From Oreocharis arfaki (taxonomy: Eukaryota > Chordata > Aves > Passeriformes > Paramythiidae), in the NCBI GenBank assembly GCA_013398015.1, contig VZRR01004499.1, positions 487,611 through 551,610 of the forward strand: a DNA stretch of 64,000 nt, read 5' to 3'. The notes under the pieces are model-generated. The model saw only the letters and a program-made list of their open reading frames with translations, had not been told where the DNA came from and did no database searches. This document shows positions 27,558 to 39,600 of the stretch, one piece after another (positions within the stretch are counted from its first letter, which is position 1; each line of letters begins with the position of its first letter). Both the position numbers and the translations under genes were made by a program.

Positions 27558-27965
27558 CCATAGAATCACGGAGCAGCCTGGGTTGGAATGGACCTTAAAG
27601 GTCGCCTAGTTCCAAACCTCCTGCCGTGGATAGGCATACCTTCCAATAGACCTGGTTGCTCAGAGCCCCATAGAACCTGATCTTAAATACTTCTAGTGAG
27701 ATGGGGCATCCACAACTCTGGGCATTCTGTTCCAGAGCCTCATCACCCTCACAGTCAAGAATTTCTTCCTACTATCTAGTCTTAACCTACTCTCTTTCAG
27801 CATGAAGCCATTCCCTGAATGCAGCACTCCCAGTGGGGTCTCACCAGAGCAGAGCAGAGGAGTCCTGCTGGCCACACTGCTTTGGGTACAGCTCAGGATG
27901 CAATGTGCTTTCTGGGCTGCAAGTGCACATTGCACTCCCAGATCCCTGGTGAAGATAGAGAATCG
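27558..27965 (-). mobile_element. CR1 LINE fragment, 3' end only
   Basis: Read on the - strand, this is another CR1 3' end. The + strand left edge (CATAGAATCACGGAGCAGCC, then GGGTTGGAATGGACCTTAAA) is the standard CR1 3' terminus in reverse complement. The - strand frame encodes CALAAQKAHCILSC and SVASR, the end of the CR1 reverse transcriptase ORF. An internal deletion then joins this to the terminal motif LDSRKKFLTVRVMRLWNRMP. It is 5'-truncated, and its right boundary is uncertain: similarity is lost at about 27965. It lies in the same orientation as the CR1 at 11.6 kb but belongs to a visibly different 3' variant. Confidence 0.9.
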
Positions 27966-30900
27966 CCTGTGCAAAAGGGATGTCCAGCCATGGAAGGGTA
28001 TAGCAGCTCTTCCTGTGTCAGGAAATAGCCCTTTTGTCATGCCGAGGGCACCGCTATCCTGCCACTGAAGGAGACAGACACACTTGGACAGCGTGTGCAT
28101 GCAGCAATAGTGCAGCATTTGAAATAGTGCCTTGCAGTGGAGTATACGGTCTACTACCTCTATACTTAAGGGACTGGATGAAGTAACTTGTGGACACATA
28201 GTAACAAATTATTTAAATGCACAGTGTTAATATAACTCTTCAACTTTCAGGCCTGAAAATAAAAACACGAACAAAAGTTTCCTGAAGTTTGAGAGAGATA
28301 GAGGGGGGGTTATCTAGATCCATCTCAAACCATGCAAAGATCTTCTAACCTGTGCTTCACTTGACACAATGGGAGTTTCTCAGCAATATTAATCAAAACC
28401 TTAAGCCTAAAGACAAGTAAAATACATTTTTGCTTTCTCCTTCCTTACCTGTTTCCCAAATTTCCATCATCCTGGATGCCTCATACCTTCCTGAGAATGT
28501 GAGCTTTCATAGTATGCCAAGAAATGGGTTGCTTAGTAAGAATCGGAGTGTGAATACCATGTGTGTAATAAATGCAAACGTTCCTGTGCAAATGTGTCAA
28601 ACCAAAATAGCACAACAACAGCAATACTGCCTCTTTCTCTGAAAGTTATTATTTGTCCTAAGAAATAATGTTAAAAGCATGCAACATGTGAATGTACAGA
28701 CACAGAGGAGAACAGTGAATGTGTGGTCAACATTTATGTTACACATATGTTTTCTTATGAACCACAAAGTACTTTTACTAAAGTTTCTGGGAAATGCACT
28801 AAGGTTTTTGTGCCTGGAATTTTACTGGCTTAGCTGCAGACTTTCAGAAGGTCACAGTTTATTCCCACTCGCAAGTTGCAGTGTATCTGAATGCTGATGG
28901 CAAAATTTGTTAGCAGCCTGGTTTTTTCCTGGCTTATAGCTGATAAGTTTTTTGCCAGATAAGCACTTCCAAATTATCTTATCTATGGATTCAGTTGGGC
29001 CTCGAAGCCAGATTTTTTTCTTCCCTTAGTCAAGGTAACACAGTATTGTGAGGTAACAGAGAAGCCTGTTTTCTAACAGCTACATCTGCGCAAGAGTGGC
29101 CTTCACCTTGAGTAAAGCGTCAATGTTGAAACCTACAAGAGCTAACTATCAGAAGACTGAGGAAGAACATAAGAAGGAACAATATCTCAGTGTTAGGACA
29201 TGCTCTTGGTCCCTGTGAGCTAGACCAGATGTTAAAAACTAAGCTTGTAAATATGAAGCTGGTTCTAGACCAAGAGGACTCTCTTCTCCATATGCTCAGA
29301 TTGTTATTTATATCCCTGGGATGAAACAGCTTGTCCCCATGTGGTAACTGGCACTTCCAGATCAATAGCACAGGCTGAATAGTTGCTGTCTGAAAGCAGT
29401 GGGGCCTGTGCTGTTGGAGAGGACAGGCCATGTCCTTGTTAACACCTCAGGAAGTGCGATCCCATCTGGCACTGTTTAGCTAAAGCTTTACAGGAGATAT
29501 GCTACCTTCTGGAGTTTGTCCTTTTAAAACAGGACTGAGGAAATACTGAAGACAACTTTGTCTAGCATTTTCAGTTTTATCCCCTCGTTGCATAAGGAGA
29601 AACTTTCCTTCTTCTAGGCTGTTGAAGAACTAGGACATATCTTGCACTTTAGCCTGAAAAAGAGGTGAGTGGGTATGCTATGACAGGGTCTGCATCCTTG
29701 TGAGTGGTATGAAACGCAGGTATCTACATCCCTTCTGTCAAAAGAAGATGTGAAACAGAAGACATAAAGCTAAAACCTCACCAATTTTTTACCTCTCTCA
29801 TGAGTAAAGCTGTGGCGCTCACAGCCATGAGGTAATTTTAATGGTCTTAGGGGAAGAGTGCAGAAGTTCATGAAAAACAAAAGCATCAAGACCCTTTAAT
29901 GGAAGGGGGAAAAAGAAGAACATCTGATTATGTCCTTGAGCATGAAAACACTGCTGTTTGGGAGAGCATACTGGGGAAGTGCTGCTGTGAGCTGTCTCTT
30001 CCTCAGGCAGCACTCTTCAGCCGCTGCTTTCCATGAACCTTTGATCTTTCACGATGAGGCAGTTGTTTTCTTCCTGTGCCATGGGAGAATATGTTTTGGA
30101 CTGCCTTTGCAGACTTCTCAGTTGCCTTTCTGGCAAATTGGCATGATTATTATTCTTACTGTATTCTGTTAACAACTTTCTTGCATTTATTGCCTTTAGA
30201 GAAAGGCAGGCATGCTTGGTAAGTTTTCTGAAGCTTGAAAGAGTAGGAAAAGACTGAGACAAAATGGAATGAGGCTTCATCAGGCTAACCTAAGGTGCTG
30301 AATAAGATATAGAAGATGGACTCTCTGTAGCATTCATAATAGTTTAAAAGCTTAGATGCAGTGTATGTCACCCTCAATCATGTCTTTGTGGTATTACTTA
30401 TTAACAATAATCATAAAAAAGTAATTGGCAAAATTTAAAGCATGATGTTTCTTCCTGGTGGAAAAGAACTAGACTGAGTTCATCTTCTTAGCATTGCAAA
30501 ATGCTTTTTCTGCCAGTGCTCTGCTGGCGAGCTTTGAAGAGGCACAGGCTGTAACTATCAACATTCCACCTGCAAATATTTAACCTACTCACATTTCTAC
30601 AAGGATTTTGGGTCAGTTGGGGAAAAAATATACTGAAAAATACCTGCATTTTTCTGCATTTCTTTAATCTTATGATTCTAGAAGCCATTCATGTATTTTG
30701 GATTTTTACCTCAAAACTGCGCTCAATGGTCACACTGAGCCAAAGGTCATATGTCTGCACTGTACCTGTTCTTCATATTTCCTCTGCAGTGAAGATCTGC
30801 ATGCCTTATAAAAATGTTAAATGCACATTTGCTGTTAGCTGTAGAGGCTTGAAGAAGTTGAGCTGGTTTGACATGATTCTTTAGCTGTCACTGACATGAG

Positions 30901-33900
30901 TTTTTTCTGCACTGAGTATGTAAGTCCCAGGAGTCAGAACCTCAGTGTAATAGGTCATGGGCTCCTGTAATTTTGCTTTCAGTAACTGATTTATCCACTG
31001 ATTAAGTGTTCTGCAAGTTTACATGGCTATGTTAGAGAGCAGAGTTCCATTTTCTCTTGTCCTCTGGTGCTCAGAGGTAAGTGGCTGAAACGCCTTGTCA
31101 AGGAAGTAGGGTGGTCTTTCACACTCAAGGTACACACCAGGTTAGACCAGAGTCTTCTTGATCTTCACTGTCTTTTACATCCTGCATCTTACACTCCTCT
31201 TGTGCTGCTAGGGTTGTTTTACTCTGTGATTGCTGCTAAGCCAGCCCATAATAAATTGAAAGAAAAGGCTGATTACAAGGAGACTTTTCCAAAGGAAATA
31301 AGTCATTTATTGGTTCGCCAGGTGTAAGTATTACCACTGGAGAATTGATCAGCTGGAAGTAGCCTCTTGTGACAATGCTTGTGCTATCTTCCACCTGTAT
31401 ACGTATGCCTCAGATATAAGGGAAATCACATAGCAGCCTCCATTCCCTCAGACTCATGAAGGCCTTCATCAGTTGATTAATTAATTAACTTTTTAATCAA
31501 GACCTTAGTAAACAGATGATGATGTGTGCTGAAGAGTGGACACTTTAATCAGAAACAGTCCACACAAGGAACTGCCTGGCTCAAAGGAGGTAAATTTCTG
31601 GCTGCTGTGATAATCACCTCCCACAACTCACAGATGCACTTAAGAGTCCTAACTTCCTCCATTACCTCAGCTGTGAGAATGCAGATGCCACTTGAGTGAG
31701 AAAGAAAGCAGTTAAATATACAGCTGCAGCATGAAATAATTGCTTCTCCAGTTCTCTTCTCCATACTCCCAGAGGATATTCCAAGAAAGTAGACCAAACC
31801 CATTTTTAGCTCAGTGTTGAATTATTGAACATACTGTATACCAGGCTATTAACCAAGGGAAAAAGTGGTTAAGAAAATGCCTTGCATGTATAGAAGAACA
31901 GGATATTTATTAGAAAAAAACAAAATACTTTTGTCTTGCGAGGTAGGTTTTTTTGTTTGTTTGTTTGTATATAAAGTAGGTAAATCATAATTTTAGAACT
32001 AAAAGCTTTTTCGTCCTATGAGGATCCCTTTCTCATTATGGGTAGAATGACTATGCAGATGGCAAAAGCTGTGAAATATTTTTTTTTTTTTTAAAGGTAT
32101 CTTTATCCCAAGTGGATCTTCCAAAATGTAATGTTAATTCATGCAGTATACGGCATTGCTAACAACTCTAATACCTCTCCCAGTAGAGGTATGTCTGCGG
32201 TACAAATCCAAGGCATGACTGCTGTTCACAGAAGTATCCATCTCGCAGGTAAAGCAGGAAAGCTACAACAGAGCAAGATGAGATGCATTCAGTGAGTACC
32301 CAGGAGCTGTGTGGTACCATGACTCTGCTGCTAGTGGTCTGCAAAACATTCAGTAAATCTACATCTCGATAAACTGCAAAAACATCTCTGCACACACTAT
32401 CACTAGTGGTGTTAGTGAGCTACTGATCTTAGATCATATTGGACTAAGAGAAGGGAAAACAGACTGAAACATATGCCCGTGAGTGTGCTCCGTGGCACAG
32501 CTGGCGCAGGTGTACCCACAGCATGGTGCCACACTAACTTAAAACCTGGCATCTGCTCTGCCCTTCCTCTTGCCCACTCTGCCTGCTCCATGATTCTTTT
32601 GGGAGCCCCAGGAGCAACTCTTCAAGGAGAATGGCAGGAAGCGGTGGGGCACTGGAAGAGGGAGGTACCTCCACTTGAAGGTAAAGACTGAAATATCTCT
32701 TTAAGAGCAATTCGAACACCTGCAGTGGACATCTTTCTAAATGGTTACCATTCAGCTAACAGCAGCAAGAAGAGCAATGAAGCAGCAAAGCAGGACCTTA
32801 AAAAGCACAGTTATTTCCCACCACTGCTTGCTGTGCTGATCTGCAACTGGGTGAAGGTTGCTGGCAGCTCAAAATCCAGCCTGACCACCTGGGCAATTAA
32901 TTCACAGTAACTTCCACACCACTTGCAAAAATGCCACATCATGTCAGTGCTGTTGGAGCTATGCATATGAGACGATGAATAAATTATACAGGGCTTTTTG
33001 AATGCATCTGTGCAATCAGTGAGGAGAAGTTACATAAGGCTCCTCTTCCTGGTGAAGGGGAAAATGCCTTTCTACAGCACAGTTCATCCAGGGACAGGTT
33101 TCACAAAGGCAAGTACTGACAAACTCTCTTATAAAAGATACAGAAAATAAGGTGACAGTTTTCTCTACAATTCTCAGTAATTTCTTAGAAGGGCCAAGTC
33201 CTAGACCCTATGGAAAACTTGAGCAAAACAGCTTTTAGGCCAAGGATAGCAATAGGCAAAACCTTTGAAAGCATTGCAGCTGCAGGTCTCTTGCATGTTG
33301 TGCAGTCCCTAGACCCTTTTGCAAAGAAGAAACCCTAAAAAATAGACACATGTACTTACAGAGCCCCATTTACATAATTTCCACGCTGGCAGGCAATGTC
33401 CAACCCTTTCTGGGATCTACGAGTGGTAAGACATGGCTGCTATATCAAGCAGTCTTCAGGACAACCGTTTTGGTAGAGCTGCCCACAGAGATTCCTTCAT
33501 TCACAAATGAAACAGAACTTATCTGATGGCTTGCAGACACATGAGGGTAACCTTACAAGAGCAAGGAGCGTTTCAGTGACTAGTTCACAGTGCACAGTGT
33601 ACAGAGCAGTTACTGAAACCTCGTGGCTAGTAGCAGAGACAGACTTTTTTCCCAATTGCTTTAAGAAGCCATGGAACAGATGGACAGAGAACTGGGAGAC
33701 ATCTCTTGAGACTTCTGCTTAGTATTTGGAGAAGCAGGGGAAGATGCCTCTCTCAGAGATGCCAGTGGGAACAGTTCTATCTCCAAGTGAAGAAGACTAG
33801 CTAAACAAATTCCTGTGCACACACTGAACTGCAATAACTACCTGCTGTTTATTAGAAGAAAATGCATTGTAAAGCATACTACCTCAGTGGAAGACATTTT

Positions 33901-35702
33901 TCCCCTCACATCTGCAGTGGATTATGAGTATCAACACAGAAAATCACCATAATTCAGCTACTTTTGATGGCTTGATTTAGGAAATAACTTTGTGTTTCCC
34001 GAAGCTAATATGCAGTAAAAAAGAACTTTCCTCTTATGTGTGTGTGTATGTATGTTTAAACACTTTTTGTGATACCTGTGTGACAAAAGAAATCATGACC
34101 CCCAAGTGTTCTGTGTACTTATTAGAACTTTCCTACACAAAACCTCTGTGATTGCCACTGCTTTTTCTTATTAAGAACCTTTGTCCTGACCCTGTTCTGT
34201 AGCTGAAAGCCTGGTTTAACTTGCTGTAACTCTTCTACTATTTTCTGAATCAAGCTGGCAAGAAACCAGATGTCAATGTTTATTTCCAGTGCTATTTAAA
34301 AATAAGAGATTCACTAGAGACATCTCTGCTGTATGTGTCTTGTTGCAGATGGACTCCAGCCACGGATCAGAAGCCAGTGGAGCAGCAGATGCGGATTGTA
34401 AGGAAGTCTGTTCGTATTTCATAACTGGGAAGATGCAGCTTTCTTCCTATGTGTTTGTAGCTTAGAAAGAAAGAGCCAACAACAGCAATAACAATAATAA
34501 AAATAACCTAATATGGACCAGAGGCCTATTAAAAATAAAAAAAAAGTGTTAAGTCATCTCTGTACCTCTGTCTCACGCTTCTCTTTCAGTCTTGAATTCC
34601 TTGGGGTTTTTTATAGTTGCCGTACTAACTTGACAATCATTACCAAAATACAATATCAGAATACAATAAGAAGCTGCCTTCACAGGGAGCAATAAGAATC
34701 CAGCCACTACCAGGCATATGTTGTTTTACGTGTTTCCAGTTCTCTGGAGGGAACAGAGAAACATTTCTGTGTTGTCCCTCTTCCTCCTCAGTTTTACTCT
34801 GCAGTTGTTGACCCAGGGGGTTCTAACCCGCAGAGCTCTCTGCCCACTGCCGTGCTGACAGACTTACAATCAGCAGAGTGCTCTCACCACAGTTATTGCT
34901 TGCACAGCAAGGAACTTCTGCTGCTCGCCCTTGAAGAGGAGGGACCCCCCAGGGTAGGCACAAGGCTGAGTACCCAAGGCACAGCTCAGTGTGAAAAAAC
35001 ATAGCTGTCAATGATGAAATACCATTCCGAAGAGGGCATCTGGAATAACAAGCAACTGTTACAGGCTTTAAGCTTCTGAGAGGGTCAGAGACAAACTAGA
35101 TCTTTGGATGGTAATTGTGAGCTGTAGCTCACACCCCACCGCTCCACAGCAGATATGCTGAGGCTGGGACAGCTGCTAGCAGTTAAGCAGGAGCTCTCTT
35201 GTCATAAAATTGCAAGGCAGCATGGCTGAATCCTGTTGAAAAAGAGATCAGACAAGCGTATGAGCAGACAGGTAGCTGAGATGAAAAAATATCGTCTTGG
35301 GTGACTCTCTTCAGAGATAGGAGGATAAGAAAATTCTTCTAATGTACTATGTTGATGGGACAAATGGGAAAACATATTCTTGTTTACAGATATCAAAGCT
35401 ATTTTATTTTTCCAGTCAATTTAGTAATTCTATCTGTCTCTGTGCTTCTTTTTCAACGGTAATATGTTTCTCAAAGCTGCTAACACTGTAAACTGGCTAA
35501 CAAATTTGCATGTGCCAAGACATCCTCATTAAAGCAAGGGGAAGAGATTTGTTAGTGAAATTAGTAGAACTGAAGGACTTGGACACATAGCAGGCCTGGC
35601 ATTTTCTTATGCCTAATCTTCTAGGAAAGTGACAAGACCTTACTGAAGAGATGAATATATGGAAAATTTTGTAAGAGTAACAGAACACGCAAGGAAAGGC
35701 CA

Positions 35703-35771
35703 AAGGAAAAAAAAGCAGAGGGGGAGGGGAAAGGGAAGGGAGAGGAAAACAAGGAAAAGGAGAAAAAAGAA
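35703..35771 (+). repeat. Polypurine tract with G-quadruplex motif
   Basis: Sixty-nine bases that are almost entirely A/G on the + strand, with two C interruptions. Positions 35720-35740 contain four G runs (5, 4, 3, 3) separated by loops of 1-3 A, which meets the usual G-quadruplex pattern. The Lys/Arg-rich reading frame across it reflects composition only. Confidence 0.85.
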
Positions 35772-36637
35772 TTTGCCAAGCATGGAATTTATACCTGTAC
35801 AGTTACTTTCAAAGGAAATTAAATTTCTTAGTCACCAGTGCTATATTTAGAAATATAACAAAAAGACATGGTGCATCTGTCTACAAGTCTGAAGTAAAGA
35901 TTAAGGTGATTCTATATATGTTCCAAAATAAAATTAATATTTTTTAAAAAGGCAATGATGTTGAACCTGGAAACAGAGAACGCAAATAAAAATATGGAAA
36001 GGAAAACTATAGCCCAACTATTAAGTTTAGAGCTAATTACAGAGTATTTAATAAATATAATTTTGAAGGTATCTATTATTTATTTACAAAGCATGCTTTT
36101 TGAGGTTTCTACTATGTGAATGGAAAATAGTATAAATAGCACCTGTATTGAAAAAAAAAGGGAAAATGCAGATTCAGCCACTAGGCTGAAGTTCTATGAT
36201 GATTAAGGTCACATTTGCACAGCAGCAGATCATCTGGCAGAGGACAGCTGAGCTGGACCAGGGAGAATGCATGATTCCCGTTTCTGTTGAATTAGCCAGC
36301 ATATGTGACACTGTGTTATGTCAACAACACTGTAGAAGACAGCTCTGGTGGAGAGACCAATTCAATGCTTTCCTTTACATGGATAAGGTTTTGGACCAAT
36401 CCTTTGAAACTGGATTTACTGTAGCATGACCATTGCCTAAAAAAGCCTCTATATCACAAGTTCGAAAAAGAGAATAGTTAAAAACTTGGTTTCAAATGGG
36501 ACTAAACAAAAGCCAGTTGTACAATATGCAAATGAAATAAAAACTTAGTATCTTTATTTAACCGTGTACCTGAATGTTCATGTTTCTCAGATGAGTAAAA
36601 TCTCATAGACCTCTCTGAGTGGACTTTTAATAAGTTT

Positions 36638-36667
36638 TTAATATACTGCCATTTAATATACTGCTAT
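36638..36667. repeat. 15-bp tandem pair
   Basis: TTAATATACTGCCAT is followed directly by TTAATATACTGCTAT, with one mismatch. Confidence 0.8.
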
Positions 36668-38677
36668 ATGCAAAATTAGGTGATATAGCAGAGTATTGAA
36701 TTGAAGATTATCCACAGTCAAATGTAACATGTTTTGCAGCAATAAAAATGTAAATGATAATTGGATGATGAGTGGCTGCTTGAGAGAGTTTCTGCTAAAA
36801 ATCATGGTGCATCTACTGAGTTTTTAAAAAGTGCCATCCCTTATACAGTTTATGTCTTTTACTGATGGTATTGTAAACTTTTAACACACTCTAAGCCCTT
36901 AGATTTTGCAGCTGCCACCTGAGCTTTTTGTCCTCATCCTTTCTCAGTACCTACGGAAGTAAATTTTCATCCTTAAGGAACAGTGAAATATTTGATAGAG
37001 AGAGGGAAGCTTACTATGGACTGTATGCCTTTCAGCACAGTTTAGCACTGCAGTGGTTGCTGGAATTTCTCATTTGCTCTGTAGTACAAGGAAGTTTTAC
37101 TTTGTCCCTCTATCGCTACCCACAAGGCATCACTGGAAGCCCTGGTTGATGGCAATTTATGTACACCTGATTACTTATTAAGTCTGATCTCAGTGAGGTC
37201 AAGGCTAATCTGTTCTAACATCCAGACCTTCTGCTTTTGTTTAATATAGCCCACTGAGATTAAAATAGGATTAGAGCTCATCTGATCGGTTCATCTCCAG
37301 ATGAACTCTTCTACTGTTCTTGCAAAAAAATCAAGCAGTGTCTTGCAATGGCCATGGTTTCTGTATATCAATAGACATAAGACATTTGGTTGGTTTTTTG
37401 TTCTTCCCTGTGATGGTTTTGAAACCAGACTTATGATTTCCCAGTCAGACCTAATTGTTACTATACACACAGAATACATGGTTACGGACATCAGAATGGG
37501 CCATTTTCTCATTCATCTCAATGCATTTCCAGTTCACTACAGCAATGAAACTAAAACAAATTTAAATGAATTCATGGAAACTGTCAAGAAGTACCTTTAA
37601 TGAAGTTAAAATTTTCACTTGTTTTATTACCAAGTCTGTATTTAAAATGTTTTTTCTTCTTCGAACACGTACAAGTGCTAATTGTGCAGAACTAAGATGT
37701 TTTCACTTAATCTTGGTTCAATATCTACGTTACATATAATCACAGAAAAAAGTAGGTCTGTGTTATCCAAAAGATATGCCTTAAACTTCATCTGTGATGA
37801 AGCCAAGCACAAGGATTGCCAAAAAAATTAAATAATACTTTTCTGTGGGTTTTTTCCCCCTAGCATATTCAGTAAAGCCGTTCTTCAGCAGTATTTTCAA
37901 TCTTGACACAGTAAATTTTATATTAAAGAATAAGATTTTGATGTGAGCCTAAAAGTACAGTAAAGCAAAAGAAAAAAGAGTGAAATTATTCGGTCAATGT
38001 GTTCTCATTATTCAGATTCTAAGAAATGCAAAACAATATAACTGTCAATGATTAGGATTATATAAAATATCACAGGTAGCAAGCAGTGAAAAGATCAGCA
38101 GGGAGAGAATTCTGAAAGTGTTATTTTTGCACAGACAGACTGCTTGGCTGCTGTCCTAGATTTCAGCCTGCTCTAGGTGGAGGTCATGCTGTGGCTAAAG
38201 TAATTAGCAAGGTCAATCTGACCAGCTCAGTATAAACCTGGAATAACGCTACTGAAGTGTAGAACAAGACCAGCTGAGAAGAAAACACAGCATTTTTGTC
38301 CTGGTTGCAGTACTACCCATACAATGATACTAGTAGATTTCAAGACTTTTTATCTTTGGGATGATCCTTGGCCGTTTTACTACACTGATGCAGGGTGTTA
38401 TCTCTCAGGTAATGTTACTTCTTAATAGCACTCTGAGAATCATTCAGCCTACAAGGTTTGATCCTTACCTTCTCTAGCAGTTAAGGTTTAGTCCTGCTCA
38501 AGTATCCAAGTGAAGGAAAACCCTCTTAAAAAAGGAAGCGCATGCTAAAGAGCTGTTTGAATTTTAAAAAATTTCTCAGTGGGAGCAACAGAAGATACCT
38601 TTAATGATGTGTGTAATTACATTTTCTTAACTGTATGGGATGAGCCCCCATATGCTTTTTACTTCAAGAGACACAGC

Positions 38678-38737
38678 AGCATCATGTGTCTCACTAAATG
38701 AGAATTGAAAGCATCATGTATCTCACTAAATGAGAAT
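38678..38737. repeat. 32-bp tandem duplication
   Basis: The unit beginning AGCATCATGT and containing CTCACTAAATGAGAAT occurs at 38678-38709. It recurs at 38710-38737 with a single G/A difference over 28 bases. Confidence 0.85.
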
Positions 38738-38877
38738 GTATGATGGTATCAGTATCATTCCGCCAAGGTTCAGATTTTTAATCTGATCAGCAAGTTCATG
38801 GTTTTTAATGTAAGAGTATGCAACTGCGTGAAAACATGAAGATAAAAAAAGCAGCATTGTTGCAGATCTGGAAAATA

Positions 38878-38939
38878 GGTCTCAGACTGCTACATGATTG
38901 TTTATCAAAGTCTTTCTTGCCAGACACTCTACAACTCAT
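38878..38939 (+). repeat. Dispersed duplicate, copy A (62 bp)
   Basis: It aligns without gaps to 39539-39600, with 11 mismatches in 62 bases (about 82% identity, mostly transitions). The shared core is ATGATTGTTTA. The copies are 661 bp apart in direct orientation. Confidence 0.75.
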
Positions 38940-39538
38940 CTTCCTGTTGCCTGTGTTTTTCATGTAGGAATAAGTTTGATTTCTTAATTATGAAGCCAGA
39001 AGAGCACATGAGCATTGGACCTGCATGTGTGTGTAGGGAAAATAATATTTTTAAGAGCCAAAGCAGTAATCACCTTTATAATCAGGAGCTGAAGATGCCT
39101 TCTGCATTGTACATTGCCTCTGAAATTATTTCTTAAGCAATCTTTCTCAGTTGCTTCCTGTATGCTTGGAAAAAACAATGCAGTTTTGTTTGCTAGGCAG
39201 AAAACATGAACTTCCCACTCTTCTAACTCAGTAAATACAGTCTTTCTTTTTTTTTTTTCATACTTACAGAAGCAGAATTTCATTTTGTAAAAGCAGGAAT
39301 TGCCATGTAGATCATGTTGCACAATTACAACTAAAGTGAAAGTCTCATCTGCAACTCTGTTTTCAATTAAAAAAAGTTATAATTTGTCCTGTGTGTCAGA
39401 GGTTCAGGCCAAGCCAGCACCAAAAATGCTTACATTGCATGTCAGGAAAAATTTGGTCCCTTTACAAAACTTGGGTATTTTTCACTGGGAATTGCATTAT
39501 TATTCTAACATCTCAGAAAAAAACTTGTTCGGAAAACA

Positions 39539-39600
39539 GGTCACAGACCACTATATGATTGTTTACCAAAATTTTTCTAGCCAGATACTATACAGCTCAT
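39539..39600 (+). repeat. Dispersed duplicate, copy B (62 bp)
   Basis: Partner of 38878-38939. The similarity ends sharply after ACTCAT/GCTCAT, so it is a bounded duplicated block or two copies of an unnamed repeat, not general low complexity. Confidence 0.75.

Noticed and set aside
27693..28199. 168-codon - strand ORF
   Set aside because: Its 3' part is CR1 reverse-transcriptase remnant, and the rest is flanking sequence.
31473..31500. AT inverted repeat as a terminator or origin
   Set aside because: Short AT palindromes are common by chance in this composition and nothing around it gives a role.
35659..35850. Lys/Arg-rich small protein
   Set aside because: The composition comes from the polypurine tract.
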